From: JALHST01 sp963798435
Lineage (GTDB): Bacteria > Bacteroidota > Bacteroidia > Flavobacteriales > Flavobacteriaceae
NCBI GenBank assembly: GCA_963798435.1
Contig: CAWCTF010000006.1
Coordinates: forward strand, 62,001-126,000
Length of the DNA stretch: 64,000 bases
Reading direction: 5' to 3'
Positions 8,772 to 17,305 of the stretch are shown here, one piece after another. A program made the position numbers and the translations under genes. The notes under the pieces are model-generated. The model did not search any database, was not told the DNA's origin, and saw nothing but the letters and a program-made list of their open reading frames with translations. Within the stretch, counting starts at the first letter, position 1, and every line of letters starts with the position of its first letter.

Positions 8772-10862
8772 ATGCAGAGCTTCAGAACTGAAATAGAGAA
8801 CCCGGTTGTAGAAAGGGATATTCTTGAATTGGCCGCCAAGATCAGGCAGTTCAAGGAAGGCAATCTCGATGAAGAGAAATTTAGGAGCCTGCGATTGGCC
8901 CGCGGCGTTTATGGGCAGCGTCAGGAAGGCGTGCAGATGATCCGCATAAAATTGCCCTATGGCAAGGTTACTTCGAACCAATTGCGCAGAATTAGTGACG
9001 TGGCCGACGAATATTCTACCGGTAGACTTCACATCACAACGCGTCAGGACATACAGATCCATTATGTAGATTTAGATCGAACCCCTGAATTATGGGCCCA
9101 ATTGGAAAAAGATGCCGTTACCTTACGAGAGGCCTGCGGTAATACCGTGCGCAACGTAACGGCTAGTGAAACGGCCGGCATTGATGTTGCCGAACCCTTT
9201 GATGTTTCACCGTATGCACAGGCCGTATTCGAATATTTTCTCCGCAATCCGGTAGGTCAGGAAATGGGAAGGAAATTCAAAGTTTCGTTTTCTTCAAGTG
9301 ACGCCGATACCGGGCTTTCCTATATGCATGATCTTGGTTTTATCGCCAAAATCGAAACGGGTATCAGAGGCTTTAAAGTGATGCTAGGGGGAGGTTTGGG
9401 GTCACAGCCCAGACATGCCGATGTCTTGTACGATTTCTTGGCTTCCGAAAAGATAATACCGCTTATGGAAGGTGTCATTCGCGTCTTTGACCGGTATGGG
9501 GAACGTAAAAGTCGCGCCAAGGCACGCATGAAGTTCCTGCTAAAGGACTTGGGGATTGAGGGCTTTAAAGATCTTTTAAATGCAGAACAAAAAGCCGTTC
9601 CACACACATCCTATCCGATTGATTACACATCCTATCCGGCAATCAAAACAGCCGATGTAGTAGCACCCGATGTTCATATTTTGAACAGGAAGGCCTTTGA
9701 TAAATGGCGAGAGACCAATTTAATTCCCCAAAAGCAGGCAGGGTTTGTGGCCATAGGCATCAAAGTGTTCTTAGGGGATTTTTATACCGATAAGGCACGT
9801 TTGCTGGCCGATTTGGTCGAGAATTTTGCTGCAGGGGAAGTGCGATTGACCCTGCGACAGAATATACTGATTCCGTATGTAAAGGAAACCATGGTTCCTT
9901 TTTTCTATCAAGAGTTGGAAAAATTGGGCTTTGTTGATCCGGGGTATAACAGGGCGCTCGATATTACAGCATGCCCAGGAACCGATACCTGTAATTTGGG
10001 GATTGCGAGCAGTACTGGGATTGCCGCAGAACTCGAGCGGGTAATCAAGGCTGAATATCCGCATTACATAGCCAATCCCGATGTGGTCATCAAAATTAGT
10101 GGCTGTATGAATGCCTGCGGTCAACACAATATGGCCAATATTGGTTTCCAGGGCATGAGCATCCGAACAAAAGAGAAATTGGTCGCCCCCGCCCTTCAAG
10201 TACTTTTAGGGGGTGGAAATCTAGGCGACGGGGAAGGCCGCTTTGCCGACAAGGTAATTAAAGTTCCGGCCAAACGAGGCCCGGCAGCGTTGCGGTTGAT
10301 TTTGGACGATTTCGATGCAAATGGGAAAGGAAGATCCTATGCCGACTACTATGCGCAAAAAGGGCAATTGTATTTTTACGATTTTTTAAAACCCTTGTCC
10401 GAGGTAGGGAATTTGACCTCCGACGATTTCATCGATTGGGGCACTACCGAAAAATATGAACAGGCAATCGGGGTTGGCGAGTGCGCCGGGGTGGTCATTG
10501 ATCTAATTGCAACCTTATTATTCGAAAGTGAGGAAAAAATAGTGATGGCCCAAGAAACCTGGGAAGCTGGGAAGTGGGCGGCAAGTATTTATTACTCCTA
10601 TTCCTCAATGGTCAATTCGGCCAAGGCCCTATTGACATCCGAAAATACCAAGACCAACACCCATGCAAGTATTATCAAGGACTTTGACGCACTTTTCATT
10701 GCTTCCAAAAGAATTCAGTTACAGTGTGGTTTTGAAGATCTGGTTTTGCAACTTAATAAAAATGAACCCTCCCAGGCGTTTTCAAAAAGCTATCTGGAGG
10801 ATGCCAAAAACTTTCTTGAATCGGTCGAGGCCTATAGAAAACAAGAACTTATAGAAGCATAA
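8772..10862 (+). CDS. sir: Sulfite reductase (nitrite/sulfite reductase family) with C-terminal HEPN-like extension
   Basis: 696 residues. Residues 1 to about 550 form a siroheme/[4Fe-4S] sulfite reductase: the N-terminal ferredoxin-like half, and cluster ligands in ACPGTDTC (about C401, C407) and SGCMNAC (about C445, C449). It reduces sulfite to sulfide with six electrons. After about residue 555 comes a helical extension of some 140 residues, with YYSYSSMVNSAKALL and a later THASIIKDFDALF, that looks like a HEPN domain and is absent from classical CysI. The next genes provide siroheme methylation (cobA) and a ferredoxin-NADP reductase, fitting a ferredoxin-dependent enzyme. Nitrite reduction cannot be excluded by sequence alone, but the context is sulfur. 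Confidence 0.92.
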   Translation: MQSFRTEIENPVVERDILELAAKIRQFKEGNLDEEKFRSLRLARGVYGQRQEGVQMIRIKLPYGKVTSNQLRRISDVADEYSTGRLHITTRQDIQIHYVDLDRTPELWAQLEKDAVTLREACGNTVRNVTASETAGIDVAEPFDVSPYAQAVFEYFLRNPVGQEMGRKFKVSFSSSDADTGLSYMHDLGFIAKIETGIRGFKVMLGGGLGSQPRHADVLYDFLASEKIIPLMEGVIRVFDRYGERKSRAKARMKFLLKDLGIEGFKDLLNAEQKAVPHTSYPIDYTSYPAIKTADVVAPDVHILNRKAFDKWRETNLIPQKQAGFVAIGIKVFLGDFYTDKARLLADLVENFAAGEVRLTLRQNILIPYVKETMVPFFYQELEKLGFVDPGYNRALDITACPGTDTCNLGIASSTGIAAELERVIKAEYPHYIANPDVVIKISGCMNACGQHNMANIGFQGMSIRTKEKLVAPALQVLLGGGNLGDGEGRFADKVIKVPAKRGPAALRLILDDFDANGKGRSYADYYAQKGQLYFYDFLKPLSEVGNLTSDDFIDWGTTEKYEQAIGVGECAGVVIDLIATLLFESEEKIVMAQETWEAGKWAASIYYSYSSMVNSAKALLTSENTKTNTHASIIKDFDALFIASKRIQLQCGFEDLVLQLNKNEPSQAFSKSYLEDAKNFLESVEAYRKQELIEA

Positions 10863-10866
10863 AATA

Positions 10867-11706
10867 ATGAAGGACAACGTGCGAAACTTTAATTATAGCG
10901 AGCAAGTAGAAATGGCCCCATTGAAAGGTCAAGGACTTTTAACGGTCATTGGCGCGGGACCAGGCGATGTCGAGCTCATTACCTTAAAAGCCGTGAGGGC
11001 TTTGGAAAGTGCCAAAGTGGTGCTTTATGATGCCCTGGTCGACCCACAATTATTGGCCTATGCACCGCATGCCGAACATATTTTCGTAGGCAAACGGAAA
11101 GGCTGTTATGCATATCAACAAGATCAAATAAACGAACTTATTGTCAGTAGGGCACAGTCACATGGCCATGTGGTACGATTAAAAGGGGGTGACCCGTTTG
11201 TTTTTGGGCGGGGTGCCGAAGAGATGGCGTATGCCGCAAGCCATGGATTGCAAGTGGCCATGGTTCCTGGAATATCCTCAAGCCTTGCAGTGCCTGCGAT
11301 TCAAAATATCCCCGTTACAAAAAGGGGATCTTCCGAGAGTTTTTGGGTCATTACGGGAACCACGAAAGACCATAATTTATCAGATGATATTCGATTGGCG
11401 GCACAAAGTAGTGCCACGGTTATTATTCTAATGGGGATGTCAAAACTTTCACAGATCGTGGCTCTTTTTAAACAACAAGGTAAATCGGAAACCCCGGTAG
11501 CGATTATCCAAAATGGGACAAGACAGGATGAAAAAGTGGGAATCGGCACCGTAGCAACTATTGAAAAGGAAGTTGTAAGACACCAGTTGACCAATCCTGC
11601 GATTATTGTAATCGGCGAAGTGGTAGCGCATAGGGAAACAATGGCCTTGGCAGGGATTGAATATAGGGTATCGTCTGCAAAAAAGAATGAAATGGCCGCA
11701 AATTAG
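10867..11706 (+). CDS. cobA: Uroporphyrinogen-III C-methyltransferase
   Basis: 279 residues, starting 4 bp after sir. A SAM-dependent tetrapyrrole methylase: TVIGAGPGDVELITLKA (glycine-rich loop), VRLKGGDPFVFGRGAEE, and PGISSSLAVPA are the family signatures. It makes precorrin-2, the siroheme precursor needed by the sulfite reductase just upstream. The first 20 residues are an extension before the domain. The precorrin-2 dehydrogenase/ferrochelatase that completes siroheme is not in the window. Confidence 0.94.
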   Translation: MKDNVRNFNYSEQVEMAPLKGQGLLTVIGAGPGDVELITLKAVRALESAKVVLYDALVDPQLLAYAPHAEHIFVGKRKGCYAYQQDQINELIVSRAQSHGHVVRLKGGDPFVFGRGAEEMAYAASHGLQVAMVPGISSSLAVPAIQNIPVTKRGSSESFWVITGTTKDHNLSDDIRLAAQSSATVIILMGMSKLSQIVALFKQQGKSETPVAIIQNGTRQDEKVGIGTVATIEKEVVRHQLTNPAIIVIGEVVAHRETMALAGIEYRVSSAKKNEMAAN

Positions 11707-11737
11707 TATAAACGGGCTAGGCTCAAACAATTAAAAA

Positions 11738-12799
11738 ATGATAAAAACCGATATCTTGATCATTGGTGCAGGACCAACTGGGTTGTTCACTGTTTTCGAA
11801 GCAGGGCTCCTCAAACTAAAGTCGCACCTCATAGATGCCCTTCCGCAACCCGGCGGGCAATGCACTGAAATTTATCCGAAAAAGCCCATTTATGATATTC
11901 CGGCGTTTCCGGAAATCCTGGCAGGGGACCTTGTCAAGAATCTAATGGAGCAGATACGGCCATTTGAACCAGGCTTTACCTTGGGAGAACGGGCTGAAAC
12001 ATTGGATCGTTTGGAAGATGGCTCGTACGTAGTTACAACGAACAAAGGAACACGGCATAATGCCCCAGTAGTCGTCATTGCTGGAGGATTGGGTTCTTTT
12101 GAGCCTAGGAAGCCTCCCATTGGGAATGTGTTGGATTTTGAGGAAAAAGGCGTGGCCTATATGATTAAAGATCCAGAAGTTTACAGAAACAAAAAGGTCG
12201 TTATCGCCGGGGGTGGTGATTCTGCCTTGGATTGGGCAATTTTCTTGGCGGATGTTGCCTCTGAAGTGTCGCTGGTGCATCGTAGAAACGAATTCCGGGG
12301 GGCCTTGGACTCTGTTGAAAAAGCGGCAGAATTGGCCAAATTGGGTAAAATAAAGTTGTTTACGGAAGCAGAGGTTAAAAAATTGTATGGCGATGAACGC
12401 CTAGAGGCCGTCGTAATCGAATATACCGATGCCAACAAGGGAGAAACCTATTTGGAAGTGGACCATTTTATTCCACTTTTTGGGCTTTCCCCCAAACTGG
12501 GTCCCATTGGTGCCTGGGGCCTCGAAATCGAAAGGAACGCCATTAAGGTAAACAATGCCAAGGACTATCAGACCAATCTGCCGGGCGTTTTTGCGATTGG
12601 CGATGTGAATACGTATGAAGGCAAACTGAAGCTAATTCTTTCCGGTTTTCATGAGGCCGCCGTAATGTGCCAATTTGCCTATCAAATTATAAACCCGGGG
12701 AAGCGCTATGTTATGAAGTATACTACAGTCGGTGGCGTAGAAGGTTTTGATGGTACTAAGAAAGAGGCGAAAAAGGAAGTGGTTCAAAGTATTGGTTGA
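11738..12799 (+). CDS. Thioredoxin reductase-like ferredoxin-NADP reductase
   Basis: 353 residues. FAD-binding GAGPTGLFTVFEA at the N-terminus, NADPH-binding AGGGDSALDWAIFL in the middle, and FAIGDVNTYEGKLKLILSGF near the end. The redox-active CxxC of thioredoxin reductases is absent, as in the YumC-type ferredoxin-NADP(+) reductases. It is 31 bp after cobA and ends the cys run, so it probably feeds electrons through ferredoxin to the sulfite reductase. A strong terminator follows. Confidence 0.88.
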   Translation: MIKTDILIIGAGPTGLFTVFEAGLLKLKSHLIDALPQPGGQCTEIYPKKPIYDIPAFPEILAGDLVKNLMEQIRPFEPGFTLGERAETLDRLEDGSYVVTTNKGTRHNAPVVVIAGGLGSFEPRKPPIGNVLDFEEKGVAYMIKDPEVYRNKKVVIAGGGDSALDWAIFLADVASEVSLVHRRNEFRGALDSVEKAAELAKLGKIKLFTEAEVKKLYGDERLEAVVIEYTDANKGETYLEVDHFIPLFGLSPKLGPIGAWGLEIERNAIKVNNAKDYQTNLPGVFAIGDVNTYEGKLKLILSGFHEAAVMCQFAYQIINPGKRYVMKYTTVGGVEGFDGTKKEAKKEVVQSIG

Positions 12800-12821
12800 T
12801 TATTTAATTAGTCTTGTTAAG

Positions 12822-12856
12822 AAACCCACCACCCTCCGAAGCGCGGTGGGTTTTCT
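12822..12856 (+). terminator. Rho-independent terminator of the cys operon
   Basis: AAACCCACC (12822-12830) pairs perfectly with GGTGGGTTT (12845-12853), 14-nt loop, then TTTTCT. Placed 23 bp after the reductase stop. Confidence 0.88.
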
Positions 12857-12910
12857 ATTGTATGAATAGCGCATACATCGTAGCCTAAAGTGTATGTGAC
12901 CGTTTCTTTT

Positions 12911-12922
12911 CCAAATATTTGG
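12911..12922. other. Perfect 12-bp palindrome CCAAATATTTGG
   Basis: Lies between the cys terminator and the metH promoter, about 65 bp upstream of the -33 element. It could be a regulator site; nothing identifies the regulator, and one such palindrome can arise by chance. Confidence 0.2.
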
Positions 12923-12984
12923 GCAATTCGACTAGGTAGTACTCCTAGGTATTCAATACAATACTTAAAAACAACCTACTTTCC

Positions 12985-13015
12985 TTGTTTTTAATCTGAG
13001 TGTAACGTTACTTTG
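12985..13015 (+). promoter_or_regulatory. Promoter of the SAM-riboswitch/metH transcript
   Basis: TTG at 12985-12987 and TTACTTTG at 13008-13015, 20 bp apart, close to the flavobacterial TTG/TAnnTTTG pattern. The predicted start near 13021 falls just before the riboswitch at 13043, which supports the call. Confidence 0.5.
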
Positions 13016-13042
13016 TACCCGGTTCATATACAAGTTGAATTT

Positions 13043-13155
13043 GTTATCAAGAAAGGTGGAGGGATTAGACCCTTTGAAGCCTTGGCAACCCTTTACCAAA
13101 AGAAGGTGCTACATTCTACCTGGTCCGATTCATCCTCGGTTCCTAGGAAGATAAC
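13043..13155 (+). ncRNA. SAM-I (S-box) riboswitch upstream of metH
   Basis: The conserved S-box core is plain: a P1 strand GTTATC (13043-13048) followed by AAGAAAGGTGGAGGGA, then ACCC..GAAGCC..GGCAACC, then AAGGTGCTA, and a closing GATAAC (13150-13155) that pairs perfectly with the first strand. It should bind S-adenosylmethionine and lower expression of the methionine synthase genes that begin 128 bp later. I see no clear terminator hairpin with a T tract between the aptamer and the start codon, so the expression platform is unresolved. Confidence 0.93.
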
Positions 13156-13283
13156 CGAAAAGAGCGTTCCCCGTTTCTTTTCCTTTCCTGATAGACGATT
13201 TTGCTGATTATTTTGCTTTCAATAAGACATTTTGATTTCTTGGAGGTTCCAAAAATTTTATAATTACGTAGCATATTTACGAC

Positions 13284-14288
13284 ATGACCGATATAAAGGA
13301 ATTATTAAAAAAAAGGATTTTGATTTTAGATGGCGCGATGGGTACCATGCTACAACGCTATAAATTTTCCGAAGCCGATTTTAGGGGGCAGCGTTTTAAG
13401 GATTGGCCGACCTCATTGCAAGGAAATAATGATCTTTTGTCTTTGACCCAACCGGAGGCCATTGCCGAGATCCACCGCAAATATTTTGCCGCGGGGGCCG
13501 ACATAGTAGAGACAAACACCTTTTCGGGTACCACCATTGCCATGGCCGATTATCATATGGAAGCACTGGTCTATGAGCTTAATTTTGAATCGGCAAGGAT
13601 TGCTAAAAAAGTGGCTGATGAATTTACCAAAAGCCAGCCCAACAAACCGAGGTTTGTTGCTGGGAGCATAGGCCCGACTAATAAAACCGCCAGTATGTCG
13701 CCTAATGTAAATGACCCTGGATTCAGGGCTATTTCGTTTGATGAGCTTCGCATTGCCTACAAACAGCAGGTAGTGGCCCTACTTGATGGGGGCGTCGATA
13801 TGCTATTGGTGGAGACTATTTTTGACACCCTGAATGCCAAAGCTGCCCTCTTTGCGATTGAGGAAGTTAAGGAAGAACGTCACAGTGAGGTCCCTGTAAT
13901 GGTGAGTGGTACGATTACCGATGCCTCGGGGAGGACCTTGTCAGGTCAAACGGCCGAAGCATTTTTAATATCCATATCCCACATCCCCTTACTTTCGGTC
14001 GGTTTTAATTGTGCCTTGGGTGCCAATCAGCTTGTGCCACATCTCGAAGTACTTTCGGGTAAAACGGAACATGCCGTATCTGCGCATCCGAATGCCGGCC
14101 TGCCGAACGCCTTTGGAAACTATGACGAAACCCCTGCGCAAATGGCCGAACAGATCAAGGAATATCTAGAGAAAGGCTTGGTAAATATCGTAGGTGGATG
14201 TTGTGGTACTACTCCAGAACATATCAAGGCGATCGCCGATTTGGCAAAACAGTATGAACCGAGACAATTGCTTGTTGAAAGCGAATAA
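13284..14288 (+). CDS. metH: Methionine synthase part 1: homocysteine-binding domain
   Basis: 334 residues, the homocysteine S-methyltransferase domain as a separate protein. Start of domain LILDGAMGTMLQRYKF; zinc ligands C243 (GFNCALG) and C306/C307 (GGCCGTT). In MetH of E. coli this is the first module of one 1200-residue chain; in Flavobacteriaceae it is commonly encoded apart from the remaining modules. Its stop codon is followed immediately by the ATG of the next part, so the two are made together. Controlled by the SAM-I riboswitch. Confidence 0.94.
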   Translation: MTDIKELLKKRILILDGAMGTMLQRYKFSEADFRGQRFKDWPTSLQGNNDLLSLTQPEAIAEIHRKYFAAGADIVETNTFSGTTIAMADYHMEALVYELNFESARIAKKVADEFTKSQPNKPRFVAGSIGPTNKTASMSPNVNDPGFRAISFDELRIAYKQQVVALLDGGVDMLLVETIFDTLNAKAALFAIEEVKEERHSEVPVMVSGTITDASGRTLSGQTAEAFLISISHIPLLSVGFNCALGANQLVPHLEVLSGKTEHAVSAHPNAGLPNAFGNYDETPAQMAEQIKEYLEKGLVNIVGGCCGTTPEHIKAIADLAKQYEPRQLLVESE

Positions 14289-16088
14289 ATGCAGGAAATA
14301 AAACCGAAATATCTTAAGTTAAGCGGTCTTGAACCCCTCGTGGTAACTCCCGAAAGTAATTTCGTGAACGTTGGTGAACGCACGAACGTAGCGGGATCCA
14401 AGATGTTTCTTCGCCTAATCAAGGAAGAAAAATTCGAGGAAGCCTTGGTTGTGGCCCGTGAGCAAGTCGAAGGAGGGGCGCAGATCATAGACATTAATAT
14501 GGATGATGGGCTGATCGATGGTAAAAGGGCCATGGTCAAGTATTTGAATCTAGTTATTGCCGAACCCGACATTGCGCGCGTACCGATCATGATCGATAGT
14601 TCAAAATGGGAAATCATTGAAGCCGGATTACAAGTCGTTCAGGGAAAATGCGTGGTAAACTCGATTAGCCTAAAGGAAGGAGAGGAGCAGTTCATTCTTC
14701 ATGCGAAACTGATCCGAAGATATGGGGCCGCGGTTATTGTCATGGCATTTGATGAACTTGGCCAGGCCGATAATTACGAGCGTCGTATTGAGATCGCCAA
14801 GCGTTCTTACGAGATATTGGTTCATAAGGTCAATTTTGCCCCCGAGGACATAATCTTCGATTTAAACATTTTCCCGGTAGCTACCGGGATGGACGAACAC
14901 AAGTTGAACGCCCTTGATTTCATACGTGCTACGAAATGGGTGCGCGAGAACCTCCCATATGCAAGTGTTAGCGGAGGTGTCAGCAATGTATCCTTCAGTT
15001 TTCGTGGTAATAATCCCGTTCGTGAAGCCATGCATTCGGTTTTTCTGTATCATGCGATAAAGGCAGGGATGAACATGGGCATCGTCAATCCTACCATGCT
15101 TGAGGTGTATGATGATATTCCCAAGGATCTCTTGGAACGGGTAGAGGATGTTATCTTAAATCGCAGGGAAGATGCGACTGAGCGGTTGCTCGATTTTGCC
15201 GAATCGGTAATCGGGAAAAACAAGGAAAGCAAGGTCGATCTCACGTGGCGGAAAGATCCTTTGCAGGATCGCATTACCCGAGCATTGGTCAAAGGAATCG
15301 ACCAATACATCATCGAGGATATCGAGGCGGCGCGGGTCAGTGTCAATGCCCCAATTGAAGTTATCGAAGGCCATTTGATGACCGGAATGAATGTGGTCGG
15401 CGACCTTTTTGGAAGCGGAAAGATGTTTTTGCCACAGGTTGTCAAATCGGCACGCGTCATGAAAAAGGCGGTCGCCTACTTGTTACCATTTATTGAAGAG
15501 GAAAAGCTAAAAAATCCCCAAATAGGGGATACCCGAGGAAACGGGAAAATTCTTATGGCGACAGTGAAAGGGGACGTGCATGATATAGGGAAGAATATTG
15601 TAGGGGTGGTTCTGGCTTGCAATAATTATGAAATCATCGACCTAGGTGTAATGGTCCCACCAGAGCGTATACTTGCCGCGGCCATTGAACATAATGTCGA
15701 CATCATCGGACTAAGCGGTTTGATTACTCCTTCACTCGATGAAATGGTACATCTGGCCAAGGAGATGGAACGAAAAAAGTTTAGCGTTCCTTTGTTGATA
15801 GGTGGTGCGACCACGAGCAAGGCACATACCGCGGTTAAAATCGACCCGCAATATAGCCAAGCGGTGGTGCATGTGAATGACGCCTCCAGGGCGGTAACCG
15901 TCGTAGGGGATCTATTGCAAAAAGAAACGCGCGATGGGTATAAAAAATCGGTGAAGATCGATTATGGGATTTTCAGGGAAAAATTCATGAACCGATCACA
16001 ACATAAAGAATATAAGACACTCAAGGACGCCCGCCAGAATAGTTTCAAAATTGACTGGAAAAAAGCCGAGATCGATCCCGCCCCGTAA
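14289..16088 (+). CDS. metH: Methionine synthase part 2: pterin- and cobalamin-binding domains (5' portion of a frameshifted gene)
   Basis: 599 residues in this frame. A folate (pterin)-binding domain comes first (VGERTNVAGSKMF, GAQIIDINMDDG), then the cobalamin cap and the B12-binding domain with GDVHDIGKNIVG (the lower ligand His431 of DxHxxG) and LIGGATTSKAH. The frame ends at TAA 16086-16088 just where the SAM-activation domain should begin, and that domain continues without a break in the +1 frame. A single extra C at 16077-16079 or 16081-16084 explains it. Either a sequencing/assembly error or a true mutation; if true, reactivation of oxidised cobalamin would fail. Confidence 0.88.
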   Translation: MQEIKPKYLKLSGLEPLVVTPESNFVNVGERTNVAGSKMFLRLIKEEKFEEALVVAREQVEGGAQIIDINMDDGLIDGKRAMVKYLNLVIAEPDIARVPIMIDSSKWEIIEAGLQVVQGKCVVNSISLKEGEEQFILHAKLIRRYGAAVIVMAFDELGQADNYERRIEIAKRSYEILVHKVNFAPEDIIFDLNIFPVATGMDEHKLNALDFIRATKWVRENLPYASVSGGVSNVSFSFRGNNPVREAMHSVFLYHAIKAGMNMGIVNPTMLEVYDDIPKDLLERVEDVILNRREDATERLLDFAESVIGKNKESKVDLTWRKDPLQDRITRALVKGIDQYIIEDIEAARVSVNAPIEVIEGHLMTGMNVVGDLFGSGKMFLPQVVKSARVMKKAVAYLLPFIEEEKLKNPQIGDTRGNGKILMATVKGDVHDIGKNIVGVVLACNNYEIIDLGVMVPPERILAAAIEHNVDIIGLSGLITPSLDEMVHLAKEMERKKFSVPLLIGGATTSKAHTAVKIDPQYSQAVVHVNDASRAVTVVGDLLQKETRDGYKKSVKIDYGIFREKFMNRSQHKEYKTLKDARQNSFKIDWKKAEIDPAP

Positions 16089-17013
16089 TTTGGGGATTAC
16101 GGTAATCGAAGAAATGCAACTTTCGAAACTAGTGCCTTTTATAGATTGGACACCTTTTTTCAGAAGTTGGGAATTGCACGGGAAGTATCCTGAAATTTTA
16201 TCTGATGATATCGTCGGGGAGCAGGCCAAAGAACTTTTTAAAGACGCCCAAAAAATGTTAGAAATGGTCGTTTCTGAAAAATTAATAACGGCAAAGGGTA
16301 TTTTCGGACTATTTCCTGCGAATCGAATCAAGGACGATGATATCGAAGTCGATGCAACCCTGGCAGATTCTGGAGAGGCCTATAAAAAGGAGACTACCAC
16401 TTACATTTTTAGAACATTGCGTCAGCAATTGCAACGCAAGGAAGGCGTGCCCGATTATGCCTTGGCCGATTTTATTGCTCCCAAAAGTTCGGGGGTACAA
16501 GATTATATAGGCTGTTTCTGTGTTAGCACGGGGTTTGGTACCGATGAACTCTCAAATCGATACCGCGAGGATCTTGATGATTACAATTCAATCTTAATCA
16601 AAGCGTTGTCAGATCGGTTAGCAGAGGCATTTGCCGAATACCTGCACAAGGAAGTCCGCCAAAAATATTGGGGGTATGCCACGCATGAGAACTTGACCAA
16701 TGAAGAACTGATCCAGGAATCGTATAAAGGCATCCGGCCGGCACCTGGGTACCCAGCTTGTCCGGATCATTTAGAGAAACTAACTATTTGGGAGCTATTG
16801 CAGGTGGAGCGGAGGATTGGGGTCAAACTTACCGAAAGTCTTGCCATGTGGCCGGCTGCTTCGGTAAGCGGCTATTATTTCGGCAATCCCGAGGCCCGCT
16901 ATTTCGGATTGGGAAAAATAAAGGAAGACCAAGTTGCTGATTTTGCGAAACGAAAAGGAATGCCATACGAGGAGGCCGCCAAATGGTTGGCACCTAACAT
17001 CGCAGATGATTGA
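16051..17013 (+). CDS. metH: Methionine synthase SAM-activation domain (3' portion of the frameshifted metH)
   Basis: The sequence from about PPRNLGITVIEEMQL onward is the reductive-activation (AdoMet-binding) domain, with ALADFIAPKSSGVQDYIG, GYPACPDHLEKLTIW (the RPAPGYPACPDH motif) and SGYYFGNPEARYFG. Only residues after about 16077 are genuine; the stretch from the ATG at 16051 overlaps the other frame and is unlikely to be a real start. No promoter or ribosome site precedes it. Best read as the tail of the gene starting at 14289, giving a chain of roughly 900 residues. Confidence 0.85.
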   Translation: MTGKKPRSIPPRNLGITVIEEMQLSKLVPFIDWTPFFRSWELHGKYPEILSDDIVGEQAKELFKDAQKMLEMVVSEKLITAKGIFGLFPANRIKDDDIEVDATLADSGEAYKKETTTYIFRTLRQQLQRKEGVPDYALADFIAPKSSGVQDYIGCFCVSTGFGTDELSNRYREDLDDYNSILIKALSDRLAEAFAEYLHKEVRQKYWGYATHENLTNEELIQESYKGIRPAPGYPACPDHLEKLTIWELLQVERRIGVKLTESLAMWPAASVSGYYFGNPEARYFGLGKIKEDQVADFAKRKGMPYEEAAKWLAPNIADD

Positions 17014-17305
17014 AATGATAGGCATTTAAAGCAACCGAGCCGATATAAGACCAAACAAGCCGTCTCCTGCGGTCATGCGCGTAGGATTGCAAAATTTGCT
17101 AGGTCAATACAACTGTACTGTGGGTAGTGACCGTGTTCTGCGTTCGGGATAGGAACGGCATCTTTTTTAGGGCCCTCTTGAGCGAAGTCAAAAGGCGACC
17201 CTAAAAAAATAAAGTGGATAGCCCGCTTGAACGCCAAAAAAAGAAATTACAAAGTATACAACCACACAATAATCGATTCCCCACAAGGGGAGTTGGGAGC
17301 CAAGG
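17014..17305. other. Non-coding gap metH-metF with inverted repeat
   Basis: No gene seen. TTTTTTAGGG (17163-17172) is inverted as CCCTAAAAAA (17199-17208), a perfect 10-bp stem with a 26-nt loop, plausible as a bidirectional terminator. The loop contains CTTGAGCGAAGTC, which resembles a motif found in dispersed flavobacterial intergenic repeats. Confidence 0.4.

Noticed and set aside
13013..13207. 64-codon open frame upstream of metH
   Set aside because: It lies across the SAM-I riboswitch, whose conserved core explains the sequence; the product has no protein-like pattern.
16051..16095. Programmed +1 frameshift as the explanation of the metH split
   Set aside because: The P-site codon before TAA (CCG) cannot re-pair well after a +1 slip, and no stimulatory signal is apparent; an extra C in a C run is simpler.
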